A DNA stretch of 64,000 nt from Janthinobacterium sp. (GTDB taxonomy: Bacteria; Pseudomonadota; Gammaproteobacteria; Burkholderiales; Burkholderiaceae_D): NCBI RefSeq assembly GCF_009923995.1, contig NZ_RFSK01000010.1, forward strand, positions 1-64,000. Reading direction: 5' to 3'. Under the pieces are notes generated by a model that worked only from the letters and a program-made list of their open reading frames with translations, was not told where the DNA came from and did not search any database. Below are positions 21,601 to 32,060 of this stretch, one piece after another (position 1 is the stretch's first letter; each line of letters opens with the position of its first letter). The position numbers were made by a program, and so were the translations under genes.

Positions 21601-22039
21601 TGCCCGCTTCCTGCTGCGCCAGGGCGGCCGCTTCCTCGCGCCGTTGCGCGGCCGGCACATGCTCCAGGCTGACGCGGCGCAGCGGCACGGGCGCCGGCGG
21701 CAGGATGCGCTGCTGCGGTCCCACGTCGTCGGTGACGATGGCCGTGCGCAGCACTTCATGGCGGCGCACGATTTCATCGAGGCTGCGCTGCAGGATGGCG
21801 CAGTCGGGCCGCCCGCGCATCCACATGGCCGACGGCACGTTATAGGTGGCCGAATTCGGGTCCATCTGTTCCAGGAACCACAGGCGGTTCTGCGCATGCG
21901 ACACGGGAATGCGCGCGGGCCGGGGCTGGCGCGTGATCTCCCGGCGGGCGGCGGGCGCCGCCTGCTTGCTCAGCTGCTGCATCAGCAGCGCGCGTTTTTC
22001 CGGCGACAGGCCGGCCAGGCGTTGGTTCAAATCAGTCAT
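18683..22039 (-). CDS. NRPS module C-A-T, predicted glycine-activating
   Basis: A 1118-residue single module. A short helical N-terminus (about 1-40) precedes the C domain (about 45-470) with intact NGHHIALDGWS near 175. The A domain (about 490-1000) has YTSGSTGRPKG near 660, NMYGPTE and GRIDNQVKLRGYRIE. The T domain motif DNFFKLGGHSLL is near 1036. The hand-derived specificity pocket is D-I-L-Q-L-G-M-I-W-K, one residue from the glycine code DILQLGLIWK. The C-terminal 40 residues are Asp/Leu-rich and could be a docking helix. It starts 4 bp after the broken first synthetase and overlaps the terminal module gene. Confidence 0.93.
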
Positions 22040-22043
22040 GTCA

Positions 22044-23003
22044 TCATCCCAGGATAGGCGAGTCGCCGACGGGCGCGGGCGCGTGCTGCAATTGCGCGCT
22101 GGCCTGTTCGTCGCTCAGGTTGTCAAGTTGTTTCAAGAGTTCGTCGAGTGCGTCCGCATGCTGGCTGGCCAGCTGCAGGGCGATGGCGTCGGCCATCTGC
22201 GCCAGCCGCGGCGCGTCGAACACGGCGCGCAGCGGGAAATCGATGGCGTAGTGCTGGCCGATGCGCGCCACCAGCCGCGTCGCCAGCAGCGAGTTGCCGC
22301 CGACGTCGAAAAAGCTGTCGCCGGGCCCCACGCCGGCCAGGCGCAGCAGGGGGCGCCACAGCTGCGCCAGGGTTTCCTGCTCGGCCGACAGGGGCGCCGC
22401 CGGCGTGTCCACGGCCACGTCGGCCGGGTCGGGCAAGGCATGGCGGTCCACCTTGCCGTTGGCGTTCAGCGGCCAGCGCGGCAGCACGACGAAGGCCGCT
22501 GGCAGCATGTAGGCGGGCAGCTGGGCGCGCAGCGCTTCGCGCGCGGCGGCCACGTCGAAGCCGTCGGCGGCCGTCAGGTAGGCCACCAGGCGCTTGTCGC
22601 CGGGGCTGTCCTCGCGCGCCAGCACCAGCGCCTCGCGCACGCCGGCGCAGGCGGCCAGGCGCGCCTCGATCTCGCCCGGCTCGATGCGGTAGCCGCGGAT
22701 CTTCACCTGGAAGTCGTTGCGGCCGGCAAACTCGATGCTGCCGTCGGCGCGCCACTTGCCCAGGTCGCCGCTGCGGTACAGGCGCGCGCCCGGCTGCGCC
22801 GAGAACGGGTCGGCGATGAAGCGCTCGGCGCTGTGCTGCGGCAGGTTCAGGTAGCCGCGCGCCACGCCGTCGCCGCCGATATGGATCTCGCCGGGCACGC
22901 CCACGGGCACGGGCTGGCCCAGGGGGTCGAGCAGGTAGACCTGCGTGTTGCCGATGGGCCGGCCGATGGGAATGGCCCGCGCCTCGTGCGGCGCGCCCGT
23001 CAC
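22044..23003 (-). pseudogene. NRPS fragment: end of second A domain plus T domain, out of frame with upstream part
   Basis: This 319-codon frame continues the A2 domain after the frame disruption. It carries the A7-A10 motifs (YRSGDLGKW, GRNDFQVKIRGYRIE, NANGKVDRHALP) and an intact T domain (DSFFDVGGNSLLATRLV, about residue 235). The open frame extends upstream of this GTG to about 23096 and includes the NGYGPTETTTFATTH motif, so it is the natural continuation of the 23000-27898 gene. The GTG at 23003 overlaps the upstream stop (GTGA), so reinitiation is conceivable. The product would lack most of an A domain. It ends 4 bp before the next module's ATG. Confidence 0.8.
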
Positions 23004-26000
23004 GGCATGGGTGGTGGCGAACGTCGTCGTCTCGGTGGGGCCGTAGCCATTGAGCAGATGGCGCGGCGGGCGCTCTTCAGGAAAAGGTCGGTGCCTTCAC
23101 GGCGGGAAAGTTTGGCCTTGGGGCCGAGGCCGCCGAACGCCTCTTCCAGCGCATCCGCGTATTCATGGAACAGGCCCGCCGTCAGCCACAGGGCCGTCAC
23201 GCCGCCGTCGGCCAGCGCGCGGTTGAAGCGCGCCGGGTCGAGCAGCGTGTCCTGGTCGAACACCAGCACCGAGGCGCCGTTCAGCAGCGGCGCCCACAGC
23301 TCCCACGTGGCCGCGTCGAAGGCGGGGTTGGCGCAGTGGGCCACGCGGTCGCCGTGCTCCAGCGGGGCAAAGCCGCTGTCGACGGCCAGGCGCACGATGT
23401 TGCGGTGCTCGACCATCACGCCTTTCGGCATGCCCGTCGAGCCCGAGGTGTACATCACGTAGGCCAGCGACCGCGCGTCGATGCCGGCGACGGCGGGATC
23501 GGTATCGGGCAGGCCGTCGGAGGGCGCCGCGCCCGGCTCGGCCAGCAGCAGCGGCGGGCCGCCGGCGGGCAGGCGCGCGGCCAGGGCGGCGCTGCTGAGC
23601 ACCAGCGCGGGCGCGGCGTCGGCGAGGATGTGCGCCAGGCGCTGCGGCGGGCAATTCGCTTCCACCGGCACGTAGGCGGCGCCCGCCTTGAGGATGGCCA
23701 GCAAGGCGATCACCAGCGCATCGCTGCGCTCGAGCAGCACCAGCACGCGCTGGCCCGGCTGCACGCCGGCGGCCAGCAGCGCGTGCGCCTGGCGGTTGGC
23801 CTGCGCATCGAGGGCGGCATACGTCAGGCTGCGCGCGCCGTGGCGCAGGGCCAGCGCCTGCGGCGTGCGCGCCGCCTGTTGCGCGAACAGCGCAGGCACG
23901 CTGTCCTGGCGGGTCGGCGCGACGGTGGCGCGGTTGAAGTCCAGCAGCACCTGCCGGCGCGCCGCCGCATCCATCAGCGGCAAGCGGCCCAGCGCCAGGC
24001 TGTCGTCGGCCGCCATGGCCGCCAGCACGGCTTGCAGGCTGGCGGCCAGCCGCGCCATGCCGTCGGAGTCGAACAGCTCGCTCGCATATTCCAGGTGGCC
24101 GCTTACCTGTTCGCCGTCGTCGTCGAGCAGCAGGGACAGGTCGAAATGCGTGCTGGCCTGCGGCAGCGGCAATGGACGCGGATCGAACAGGGCGCCTTCG
24201 CCGTCCGGCGCCGGCGTGTTGTTGAGCGCCATGACGCTCTGGAACAGGGGGCTGTAGGCCAGGCTGCGCACGGGCTTGACGGCATCGACCACCTGGTCCA
24301 GCGGCAGGTCCTGGTGTTCGTAGGCCGCCAGCGCCGTGGCGCGGACGCGCGCCAGCAGTTCGGCCACCGTGGGATCGCCATGCAGGCGCACGCGCAGGGC
24401 CACCGTGTTGACGAAGAAGCCAGGCAGCGCTTCCAGCTCGGGCAGCGGGCGGTTGGCGACGGGCGTGCCGATGACGATGTCGTCCTGGCCGCCCAGGCGC
24501 GACAGCAGCGCGCTCCAGCCCGCGAGCAGGGTCATGAACAGGGTGGCGCCGTGGCGGGCGCTGAGCCGGCGCAGCGCTATTGCCAGGGGCGCCTCCAGGG
24601 CGAACGCCAGGCGCGCGCCGCGGTAGCTCTGGCGCGCGGGACGGGGATGGTCGAGCGGCAGTTCCAGCAGGGGCGGCGCGCCGTCCAGCTGGGCGCGCCA
24701 GTAGGCCTGCTGCGCCTGCAGCGGCGCCGCATGCGCGGCATGGCGCTGCCAGCGCGCGTAGTCCGCATATTGCAGCGCGGGCGGCGGCAGCGGGTCGGGC
24801 AGGCCGGCGGCGAAGGCGGCGTACAGGGCCGCCAGTTCCCCGCACAGCACGCCCAGCGACCAGCCATCGCTGATGATGTGGTGCTGCACCAGCAGCAGCT
24901 CATGCTCGTCGTCCGCGCGGCGCAGCAGCAGGGCGCGCAGCAGCGGCCCGCGCGCCAGGTCGAAGGGGCGGGCGATTTCTTCCCCGTGCAGGGCTGCCGC
25001 CGCGGCATCGCGCTGCGGCGCCGGCAGGCGGGAAAGGTCTTCCTGGCGCAGGGGGAAGGCGAACGGCGCGCCCGCCACCTGGTGCGGCACGCCGTCGCTG
25101 GCGCCGAAGTGCGTGCGCAGGATGGCGTGGCGCCGCAGCAGGGCGTCGAGCGCCTGGCGCAGGGCATCGGCTTGCAGCGGCCCGCGCAGGCGCCATGCCA
25201 CGGGCATGTGGTAGGCGGCGCCGGCGGCGGCGTCGAGCTGGTTCAGGAACCACAGGCGCTGCTGCGTGTACGACAGCGCCACCTTGTCGCCATCCGGTGT
25301 CGCCTGCGCCGACAGCGGGGGCAGGGCGGCGCCGGCCGGGGCGCCGTCGAGGAGGGCTGCCAGGCCGGCCACCGTGGGCGCGCCGAACAGCTGGCCCAGG
25401 GTCAGGGCCGTGCCGCTGGCCTGGCGCAGGCGCGACACGAGCTGGCCGGCCAGCAGCGAGTGGCCGCCCAGCTCGAAGAAGTCGTCGTGCCGGCCCACCT
25501 GCTCCAGTCCCAGCAGCTCGCGCCACAGGCGCGCCACGAGCATTTCCTGCAAGCCGACGGGCGCCTCCACCAGCCGTCCGGACAGGGCGGCGCGACCGGG
25601 CACGGGCAGGGCGCGGCGGTCCACCTTGCCGTTCGGCGTCATGGGGAACTGGTCCAGCAGCACGAAGGCAGGCGGCACCATGTAGGCCGGCAAGGCCTGC
25701 GCCAGCAGCGCGCGCAGGCTGGCGATGAGGGGCGCGCCGTCCGCCTGCGCCAGGTCCGCCGCGTCGGCGCGCACGTAGGCGGCCAGGCGCTTGTCGCCGG
25801 GACGGTCTTCGCGGCACACCACGACGGCCTGGCGGCAGGCCGGATGGCTGGCCAGCACGGCTTCGATTTCTCCCAGCTCGATGCGGAAGCCCCGCAGTTT
25901 CACCTGGTTGTCGATGCGGCCCAGCATGTCCAGGCGGCCGTCGCGGGTCCAGCGCACCAGGTCGCCCGTGCGGTACAGGCGGCTGCCGGGCGCGCCGGAA

Positions 26001-27898
26001 AACGGGTCGGCGATGAATTTTTCCGCCGTCAGTTCGGGCCGCGCATGGTAGCCGCTGGCCACGCCCAGGCCGCCGATCAGCAGCTCGCCGGGCACGCCCA
26101 CGGGCACGGGCTGCAGATGGCGGTCGACCAGGTAGACCTGGGTATTGCTGACGGGCTTGCCGATGGTGATCAGGCCATCGCCGGGCAGCACCCGTTCGCC
26201 CGTGGAGTAGATGGTGGTCTCCGTGGGGCCGTACAGGTTCCACAGCTGCGCCACCCTGGCCAGCAGGCCGTCGGCCAGCTCGCGCGTCATCGGCTCGCCG
26301 CCGCTGATGATGCGCAGGCCGCCGCGGCCCTGCCAGCCCGCATCGAGCAGCATGCGCCAGGTGGCGGGCGTGGCTTGCACGAGGGTGGCGCCGCAGGCGT
26401 CGATCAGCGCGGCCAGGGCCAGGCCATCGGCCGCCGTGGCCGTGTCGGCGATGGCCACCCTGGCGCCCACGGTGAAGGGCAGCAGCAGTTCCAGCACGGC
26501 GATGTCGAAGGACAGGGTGGTCACGGCGCAGATGGTGTCGGCAGCCGTCATGCCCGGCTGGTGCAGCATGGCGGCGAAAAAGTTCACCAGCGCGCGGTGC
26601 GGCAGGAGCACGCCCTTGGGGCGGCCCGTGGAGCCGGAGGTGTAGATCACGTAGGCGGGCGAGGCGGGATCGACGGTCACGCTGACGGCCGGCGCGTCCG
26701 CCGCGCGTTCGGCGATGTCGTCGATGGCGACGAATTCGCGGGCGCCGGCGGGCAGCTGCGCCTGCAGCGCGCGCTCGCCGAGCACCAGGCGCGCGCCCGA
26801 ATCGTCGAGCATGAAGGCCAGCCGTTCGGCCGGATAGGCGGGATCGAGGGGCACGTAGGCGGCGCCCGCCTTGAGGATGCCCATCAGGCCCGCCACCAGC
26901 TGGGGGCCGCGCCGCAGATGCAGTCCCACCAGGTCGCCCGGCTGCACGCCCCGCTCCAGCAGGCGCGCGGCGATGGCGTCGGCGCGGCGCGCCAGCTGGC
27001 CGTAGCTCACCTTCTGGCCGCCGTGCTCGATGGCCGTGCGCTGCGGTGTGCGGGCCGCCTGCGCATCGACGAAGTCGTGCGCATTGCGCAGCGCACCGAG
27101 GGGCAGGGCGCTGGCGTTCCAGTCGTGCAGCAGCAGTTGCCGCTGCGCGGGCGGCAGCAGGGGCAGGAGCACGAGCGGCCTGGCGGGATCGGCCAGCAGC
27201 GAATGCAGCAGCTGCTGCAGGTTGTCCGCCCAGGCGGCGATGCCTTCCCCGTTGAACAGGTCCAGCGCGAAGTCGAGCCGGCCCGCATAGCCGCCGTCGG
27301 CGCCATCCTCGAGCACCAGCGCCAGGTCGAAGGGCGTGTCCTGCGCAGGGTGGGCGCCGAAGGCCAGCACGGCCTGGAACAGGGGATGAAAGCTGTCGCT
27401 GCGCGGCGGCTGCAGCGTCTCGACCAGCTGCGCCAGGCTGCCGGCGCGGTGGCGCGCCGCTGCCGCCAGGACGGCACCGGCCTGCGCCAGCAGGCTGTGG
27501 CCCGTGCTGGCGTCATCGAGGCGCAGGCGCAGCGGGGCGACGGCATCGGGCTGCGCCGTGCCGATGACGAGGTCCTGCTGTCCGCTGAGGCGGGCCAGGA
27601 AAGCGGACCACGCCGTCAACAGCACGGCCAGCGGCGCCGCGCCGCAATGCCGGGCCAGCTGGCGCACTTGCATGGCCGTACCAGGGGCGATGGCGAAGGG
27701 CACGCTGCCCGTGCGCCAGCTTTGGCGGGCCGGCCGGGATCGTTCGCCGGGCAATTCCAGCAGGGCGGGGGCGCCGTACAGCTGCTGGCGCCAGAAATCG
27801 GCCTGCTCCTGTGCCAGCGGGGCGCCTGGGGCAGGACTGGCCGTGGCGTTTGCCAGGCGGCCATGCCGGAGAGTGTGGAAATAGTCTGTCAGAGCCAT
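23000..27898 (-). pseudogene. NRPS initiation protein: partial C-A-T-C-A, broken in the second A domain
   Basis: About 1632 codons. Residues 1-270 are only the C-terminal lobe of a condensation domain: no HHxxxDG motif is present, and the upstream DNA does not encode it. A1 (about 275-770) has YTSGSTGRPKG near 417 and pocket D-I-L-Q-I-G-L-I-Y-K, glycine-like. T1 (DDFFELGGHSLL) is near 803. C2 (about 850-1290) has intact QHHIISDGWS near 1006. A2 starts near 1320 with YTSGSTGMPKG near 1480 and FDAATWELW. From residue 1592 it becomes ribosomal S4 sequence, then off-frame residues, and stops at 23000. ATG 27898 is chosen; GTG 27907 is an alternative. Marked as a pseudogene because the A2 domain cannot fold as encoded. 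Confidence 0.85.
23063..23125 (-). other. Ribosomal protein S4 (rpsD) coding fragment inside an NRPS A domain
   Basis: These 63 bp, read in the frame of the upstream NRPS part, encode 21 residues that match the N-terminus of bacterial S4 (about residues 6-26), including KLSRREGTDLFLKS. S4 is recognisable because this motif is nearly invariant. Codons such as CTT (twice) and CGT contrast with the CTG/CGC habit of the surrounding synthetase. The block stands where an A domain should read like LRYLIVGGDALDP; beyond it the NRPS sequence resumes in another frame at RHLLNGYGPTE. No flanking inverted repeats or target duplication are visible. It may be natural recombination or an assembly chimera. 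Confidence 0.85.
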
Positions 27899-29246
27899 GG
27901 TGTACACCGAAAAGTGAGGCAGTGAGTCAGTCCGGTCCGTGCCAGGCGGGCTGGAACGGGATCGGGGCGGGAAATCAGCGTTGCGAATATAGCATCGTGT
28001 TTTTCATTTCCAGGGCATCTTGGTGTTTTCAACTTAATAACAACACTTGGTTTGAATAATGATTTTTTAGCCAATTTTTCGATTATTCGTGCGCACGGGC
28101 GGGCGCCATGATCCGCGCTGTCGCGCTAATTGCGGCGCTGCAGAAAAAAGGGGCTTATATCGGAAGATGGATATCGGAAGGGCGGCCTGGATGCACTCTC
28201 CTGGTGCAAATGGAGCGCCAGGGAGGGGGTATAAACTGGCCGGCATAGCCGCTGCGGTGCGGGTTTTTGCCAGGGCGGCGGCCGGAAATGAATTGGCCGG
28301 CAAGGCATGGATGGGAGAGGAAAGAGGAATGGCGCCGGATACGCCAGCAATACGCCGAAAGGCACCCTGGGCGCAGCTTCGATATTGTTAACTGTTTGTA
28401 ATTTTTAGTAAATTATAAAAACATGGAAAATATTGATTTGATTCAATAACGCAGGAGAAAAATCAGGAAAACACGTCATATTCATTGATTATTTTGTAAT
28501 ATTAAAAATATGGCATATATGCTACGGCTTCAAGGGCAAAAGCATTATCCGCGCGGATGCGCGGCGGGCCGCTGTCCTGCCTTCGGCCCTGGGACGCCCA
28601 TAAATGGGGGGATTTCCAGTCGCTGCACGAGTAGAGGGCATACTGATAGTCACAAATTTAATAATTGCTTAAGTATTAAATATCATTTCCATATTTTCAC
28701 AGAAATTATCATCTTTATCATTGATTTTCGATATAAGGAATTTCCTATATGAGCTTGGCTAAATACGTCCAACATATATAAAAATAAGATAATTTAATGC
28801 GTTTCGGTAGAGGCTGGCTATCAAAAGTATGGTATGGCGGCGGCGTGCATATTTATATTGGAAAAGATGGATCGCCTAAATGTCGTGAATTGATGCTTAT
28901 CTGCCGATAAAAATGCTTTAGGCTTAAATGAAATGGTATGCCTGTGTATATGTGTGAGTTTCTTGCTGTAATGGCGATAATACGCTTCTGACGCGATAAG
29001 CTGGCCTGGACGGGGATTATGCACGGGGTGGTGGCCGGTATTATCTGGCGTAGGGGAAAGGGTGGTGACTATCAATAAGAAAGTTACTTGGAGAAAACCT
29101 CGATAGCTGCAAAGAACGCTGTTGTGGGAAAAAAACGGGTAGAGTAGCGTCGCTTCCAGGGTGGCGCATTGTGGCCTGCTGGGGTATTCTTGCGTACAAA
29201 GATGATAATAAATGTATTTTTGCGGAAACAATCGAACGAGGTAGGC
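27899..29246. other. AT-rich intergenic spacer, no convincing gene
   Basis: This 1.35-kb gap separates the divergent NRPS locus and hydrolase/kinase pair. Base composition falls sharply, with long A/T runs around 28000-28080, 28390-28510 and 28640-28950. Short open frames here lack ribosome-binding sites and recognisable sequence. It presumably carries the NRPS promoter(s) reading left and the hydrolase promoter reading right. I see no clear -35/-10 pair, repeats, tRNA or IS remnants. Confidence 0.6.
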
Positions 29247-30065
29247 ATGCATATTCACCGTCGCAACAACGTCCGTGTCGCTGGAGAGGGGCCGGCAACC
29301 CTCGTATTTGCCCACGGTTTCGGTTGCGACCAGACGATGTGGCGCTATCTGGAACCGCAGTTCCGCCAGCATTACCGGACCGTGCTGTTCGACCTGGTGG
29401 GCAGCGGCCGCTCGGATCTGGACGCCTACGATATGCGCCGCTACGCGACGCTCGACGGCTATGCCGACGACCTGCGGGAAGTGGTCGATTCCGTGCCGGG
29501 CGCCGGCGACGGCCCCGTGATCTGCATCAGCCATTCCGTCAGCGCCATGAGCACCTTGCTGGCCACCATCGCCGCACCGGGCCTGTTCGCCGCGCAGGTC
29601 ATGCTGGCGCCATCGCCCTGTTATATAGACGAGCCGGCCACCGGCTACCGGGGCGGCTTTACGCGCGCGGACATCGACGATCTGCTGCGCGCCATGGACA
29701 GCAATTACCTGGGCTGGTCCGGCACCATGGCGCCGGCCATCATGGGTGCGCCCGGGCAGCCGGCGCTGGGCGAGGACCTGGCGCGCAGCTTTTGCCGCAC
29801 CGACCCGGCCATCGCCCGGCACTTCGCGCAAGCCACCTTCTTGTCCGATCACCGCGCCATCCTGCCGCGCAACACGACGCCGGCGCTGATCGTGCAATGC
29901 AGCGACGACTTCATCGCGCCCGTCCCGGTGGGCGCCTACCTGCGCGAGATGCTGCCGCGCAGCAGCCTGCAAGTGGTGGAAAACCTCGGCCATTGCCCGC
30001 ACATGAGCGCGCCCGACGCCAGCTACCGCGCCATCCGCGGCTTTCTCGACGGCCTGCGCCTGTGA
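29247..30065 (+). CDS. RsbQ/KAI2-like alpha/beta hydrolase
   Basis: A 272-residue cytosolic alpha/beta hydrolase. The oxyanion-side motif FAHGFGCDQTMWR is at 21-33, the nucleophile elbow SHSVSAM has Ser97, the acid is Asp about 219 in CSDDFIAP, and the His is about 248 in LGHCPHMS. The HSVSAM elbow closely resembles bacterial RsbQ and plant D14/KAI2 receptors (GHSVSAM). The ATG at 29247 follows GAGGTAG at good spacing; an upstream in-frame extension to 29169 looks non-coding. Its stop overlaps the start of a PAS-containing sensor kinase (TGATG), so it probably generates or senses a small ligand for that kinase, as RsbQ does for RsbP. Confidence 0.85.
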   Translation: MHIHRRNNVRVAGEGPATLVFAHGFGCDQTMWRYLEPQFRQHYRTVLFDLVGSGRSDLDAYDMRRYATLDGYADDLREVVDSVPGAGDGPVICISHSVSAMSTLLATIAAPGLFAAQVMLAPSPCYIDEPATGYRGGFTRADIDDLLRAMDSNYLGWSGTMAPAIMGAPGQPALGEDLARSFCRTDPAIARHFAQATFLSDHRAILPRNTTPALIVQCSDDFIAPVPVGAYLREMLPRSSLQVVENLGHCPHMSAPDASYRAIRGFLDGLRL

Positions 30066-31612
30066 TGCGCGACGCCATGGCTTCCCTGCCTGACGCCAAT
30101 ACCCTGTTCCAGCACGCGGCGTGCGGGCTGCTGCTGTGCGCCAGCGACGGCACCATTCTCCAGGCGAATGCCACGTTTTGCGGCTGGCTGGGCTATGGCG
30201 CGGGCGAATTGATCGGGCACAAGAAGCTGCAGGATTTGCTGACCATCGGCGGGCGCGTGTTCCACCAGACCCATTGGCTGCCGCTGATGCAGGTGCAGGG
30301 CAGCGTGTCGGAAGTGCTGCTCGACATGCGCCAGCGCCAGGGACAGTCCGTGCCCATGCTGTTCAACGCCGTGCGGCGCGTGCACGACGGCGTGCGCTAT
30401 GACGAGATCGCCGTCTTTGTCGCCAGCGACCGGCGCAAGTACGAACAGCAGCTGCAGCTGGCGCGCCGGGAAGCTGGCGTGCTCAACGACCAGCTGGCGG
30501 CGGCCGACCGGCGCAAGGACGAGTTCCTCGCCACCCTGGCGCACGAACTGCGCAACCCGCTGGCGCCCATGCGCAACGTGCTGGAAGTGCTGCGCCTGGC
30601 GCAGCTGGAGGACCCGCAGCTGTGCTGGGCCCGCGACGTGCTGGGGCGGCAGGTGGGCCACATGACGCACCTCGTCGACGACCTGATGGAAGTGTCGCGC
30701 ATCACGCGGGGCCGCCTGGAATTGCGCCGCGCCAGCGTGGAACTGGCGCCCGTCGTGGAGGCGGCGCTGCACAGCGTGGCCAGCCTGGCGGCCCAGTGCG
30801 GCCACCAGGTGCACGTGGAGCAGTGGCCGCAAGCCATCTGGCTCGATGCGGATGCCACGCGCCTGGGACAGATGATCGCCAACCTGCTGACGAACGCCGT
30901 CAAGTACACGCCCGCCAACGGCAGCATCTGGCTGGCCGTGGCATGCGCGCCCGGCGAGGTGCGGCTCACCGTGCGCGACTCGGGCATCGGCATCGCGCCG
31001 GAACACCTCGACACCGTCTTCGACCTGTTTTCCCAGCTGGAACCGGCCCTGTCGCGCGCCCAGGGCGGCCTGGGCATCGGCCTGTCCCTCGTGCGGGGGC
31101 TGGCCGAATTGCATGGCGGAACCGTCAGCGCCCACAGCGGCGGCGTGGGGCAGGGCAGCACCTTCGAGCTGCGTTTGCCGCTGCCCGCCGTGCCGCTGGA
31201 GCCTGCCGTGGCCCCGGACCGCCGTCTGCTGGCCGGCACGCGCGAAGGCAAGGTACTCGTCATCGACGACAGCGCCGACGCGGCCGAAAGCCTGGCGCTG
31301 GCGCTCGACATCCTCGGCTACGAGGTGCGCACGGCCTACGACGGCGCGGCCGGCGTGGCGGCAGCGCAAACCTTCCTGCCGCAAGTCATCCTGCTCGACA
31401 TCGGCTTGCCGCACATGAATGGCTACGACGTGGCGCGCCAGCTGCGCCGCGAACCGTGCGGCAAGGATGCCATCCTCGTGGCCGTCACGGGCTGGGGCCA
31501 GGACAAGGACCGCAAGATGGCGTCCGATGCAGGCTTTGATCTGCATTTGACCAAGCCCGTGGATTTTTATGAGCTCGATGCAGTGCTGCAAAAGATGCTG
31601 CAGGCGCAGTGA
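30065..31612 (+). CDS. PAS hybrid sensor histidine kinase with C-terminal receiver
   Basis: A 515-residue cytosolic kinase with no membrane helix. A PAS domain (about 8-125) includes VFHQTHWLPLM, seen in RsbP-type sensors. A coiled linker (about 130-150) leads to HisKA with HELRNPLAP (phospho-His about 160), HATPase (about 255-370) with NLLTNAVKYT, DSGIGI and GGLGIGLSLV, and a receiver (about 395-510) with phospho-Asp about 445 in LLDIGLPHMNGYD and Lys in LTKPVD. It is translationally coupled to the RsbQ-like hydrolase. No separate response regulator or HPt gene is adjacent, so the output partner is elsewhere. Confidence 0.92.
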   Translation: MRDAMASLPDANTLFQHAACGLLLCASDGTILQANATFCGWLGYGAGELIGHKKLQDLLTIGGRVFHQTHWLPLMQVQGSVSEVLLDMRQRQGQSVPMLFNAVRRVHDGVRYDEIAVFVASDRRKYEQQLQLARREAGVLNDQLAAADRRKDEFLATLAHELRNPLAPMRNVLEVLRLAQLEDPQLCWARDVLGRQVGHMTHLVDDLMEVSRITRGRLELRRASVELAPVVEAALHSVASLAAQCGHQVHVEQWPQAIWLDADATRLGQMIANLLTNAVKYTPANGSIWLAVACAPGEVRLTVRDSGIGIAPEHLDTVFDLFSQLEPALSRAQGGLGIGLSLVRGLAELHGGTVSAHSGGVGQGSTFELRLPLPAVPLEPAVAPDRRLLAGTREGKVLVIDDSADAAESLALALDILGYEVRTAYDGAAGVAAAQTFLPQVILLDIGLPHMNGYDVARQLRREPCGKDAILVAVTGWGQDKDRKMASDAGFDLHLTKPVDFYELDAVLQKMLQAQ

Positions 31613-31643
31613 GCAGGAACCGATGATGGATAAAGGAAAAAAC

Positions 31644-32024
31644 ATGACGGAATTGAATGCCGCGCCAGCCGATGCCCGGCGGCCTGTCTGGATCGCCGTG
31701 ATGGCGGGCTGGCTGCTCCAGCTTGTGCTCAAGGCGCTGCTCCCCTTGGTCCTCCAGGCCGCCAGCGCCCCGCACTGGTATGCCGCCCAGGCCGCTATTT
31801 TCATAGGCTCTGCCATTGCGGGTGCCCTGGCCGCCAGGCTGGCGCCGGGCAGGCCGCTGGCGGTGGCCGCCGCGCTCGTCATCCTGAGCCTGTTATCGGC
31901 CGGCTTCGAGCAATTTCCCCCGTCCATGTCTGCCATGGTGGCGCTCGTCTGGCTGGGCGGGCCATGCCTGGGGCTGATCGCAGGCGTGCTGCTGGCGCGA
32001 CCATTGGCCCGGAACGCGAACTGA
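31644..32024 (+). CDS. Small four-helix membrane protein, unknown function
   Basis: A 126-residue protein with four predicted membrane segments (about 17-40, 48-66, 70-88 and 97-118) and no recognised domain. The ATG at 31644 follows AAAGGA at good spacing; ATG 31623/31626 in the same frame is an alternative that would add seven residues. It lies 31 bp after the hybrid kinase gene and could be cotranscribed. The fold resembles generic small inner-membrane proteins. No function is suggested by sequence. Confidence 0.65.
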   Translation: MTELNAAPADARRPVWIAVMAGWLLQLVLKALLPLVLQAASAPHWYAAQAAIFIGSAIAGALAARLAPGRPLAVAAALVILSLLSAGFEQFPPSMSAMVALVWLGGPCLGLIAGVLLARPLARNAN

Positions 32025-32060
32025 AACAAGGCCGAGGGCGGCAGGGCCGTTCCGCCCTGC

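Noticed and set aside
23000-23003. GTGA overlap suggesting the downstream NRPS fragment is an independent coupled gene
   Set aside because: The same open frame continues upstream with conserved A-domain sequence (NGYGPTE), so the fragment is a continuation of a broken gene and the overlap is probably coincidental.
23040-23160. Insertion sequence or transposon scar as cause of the NRPS break
   Set aside because: No terminal inverted repeats, target duplication or transposase remnant flank the S4-like block.
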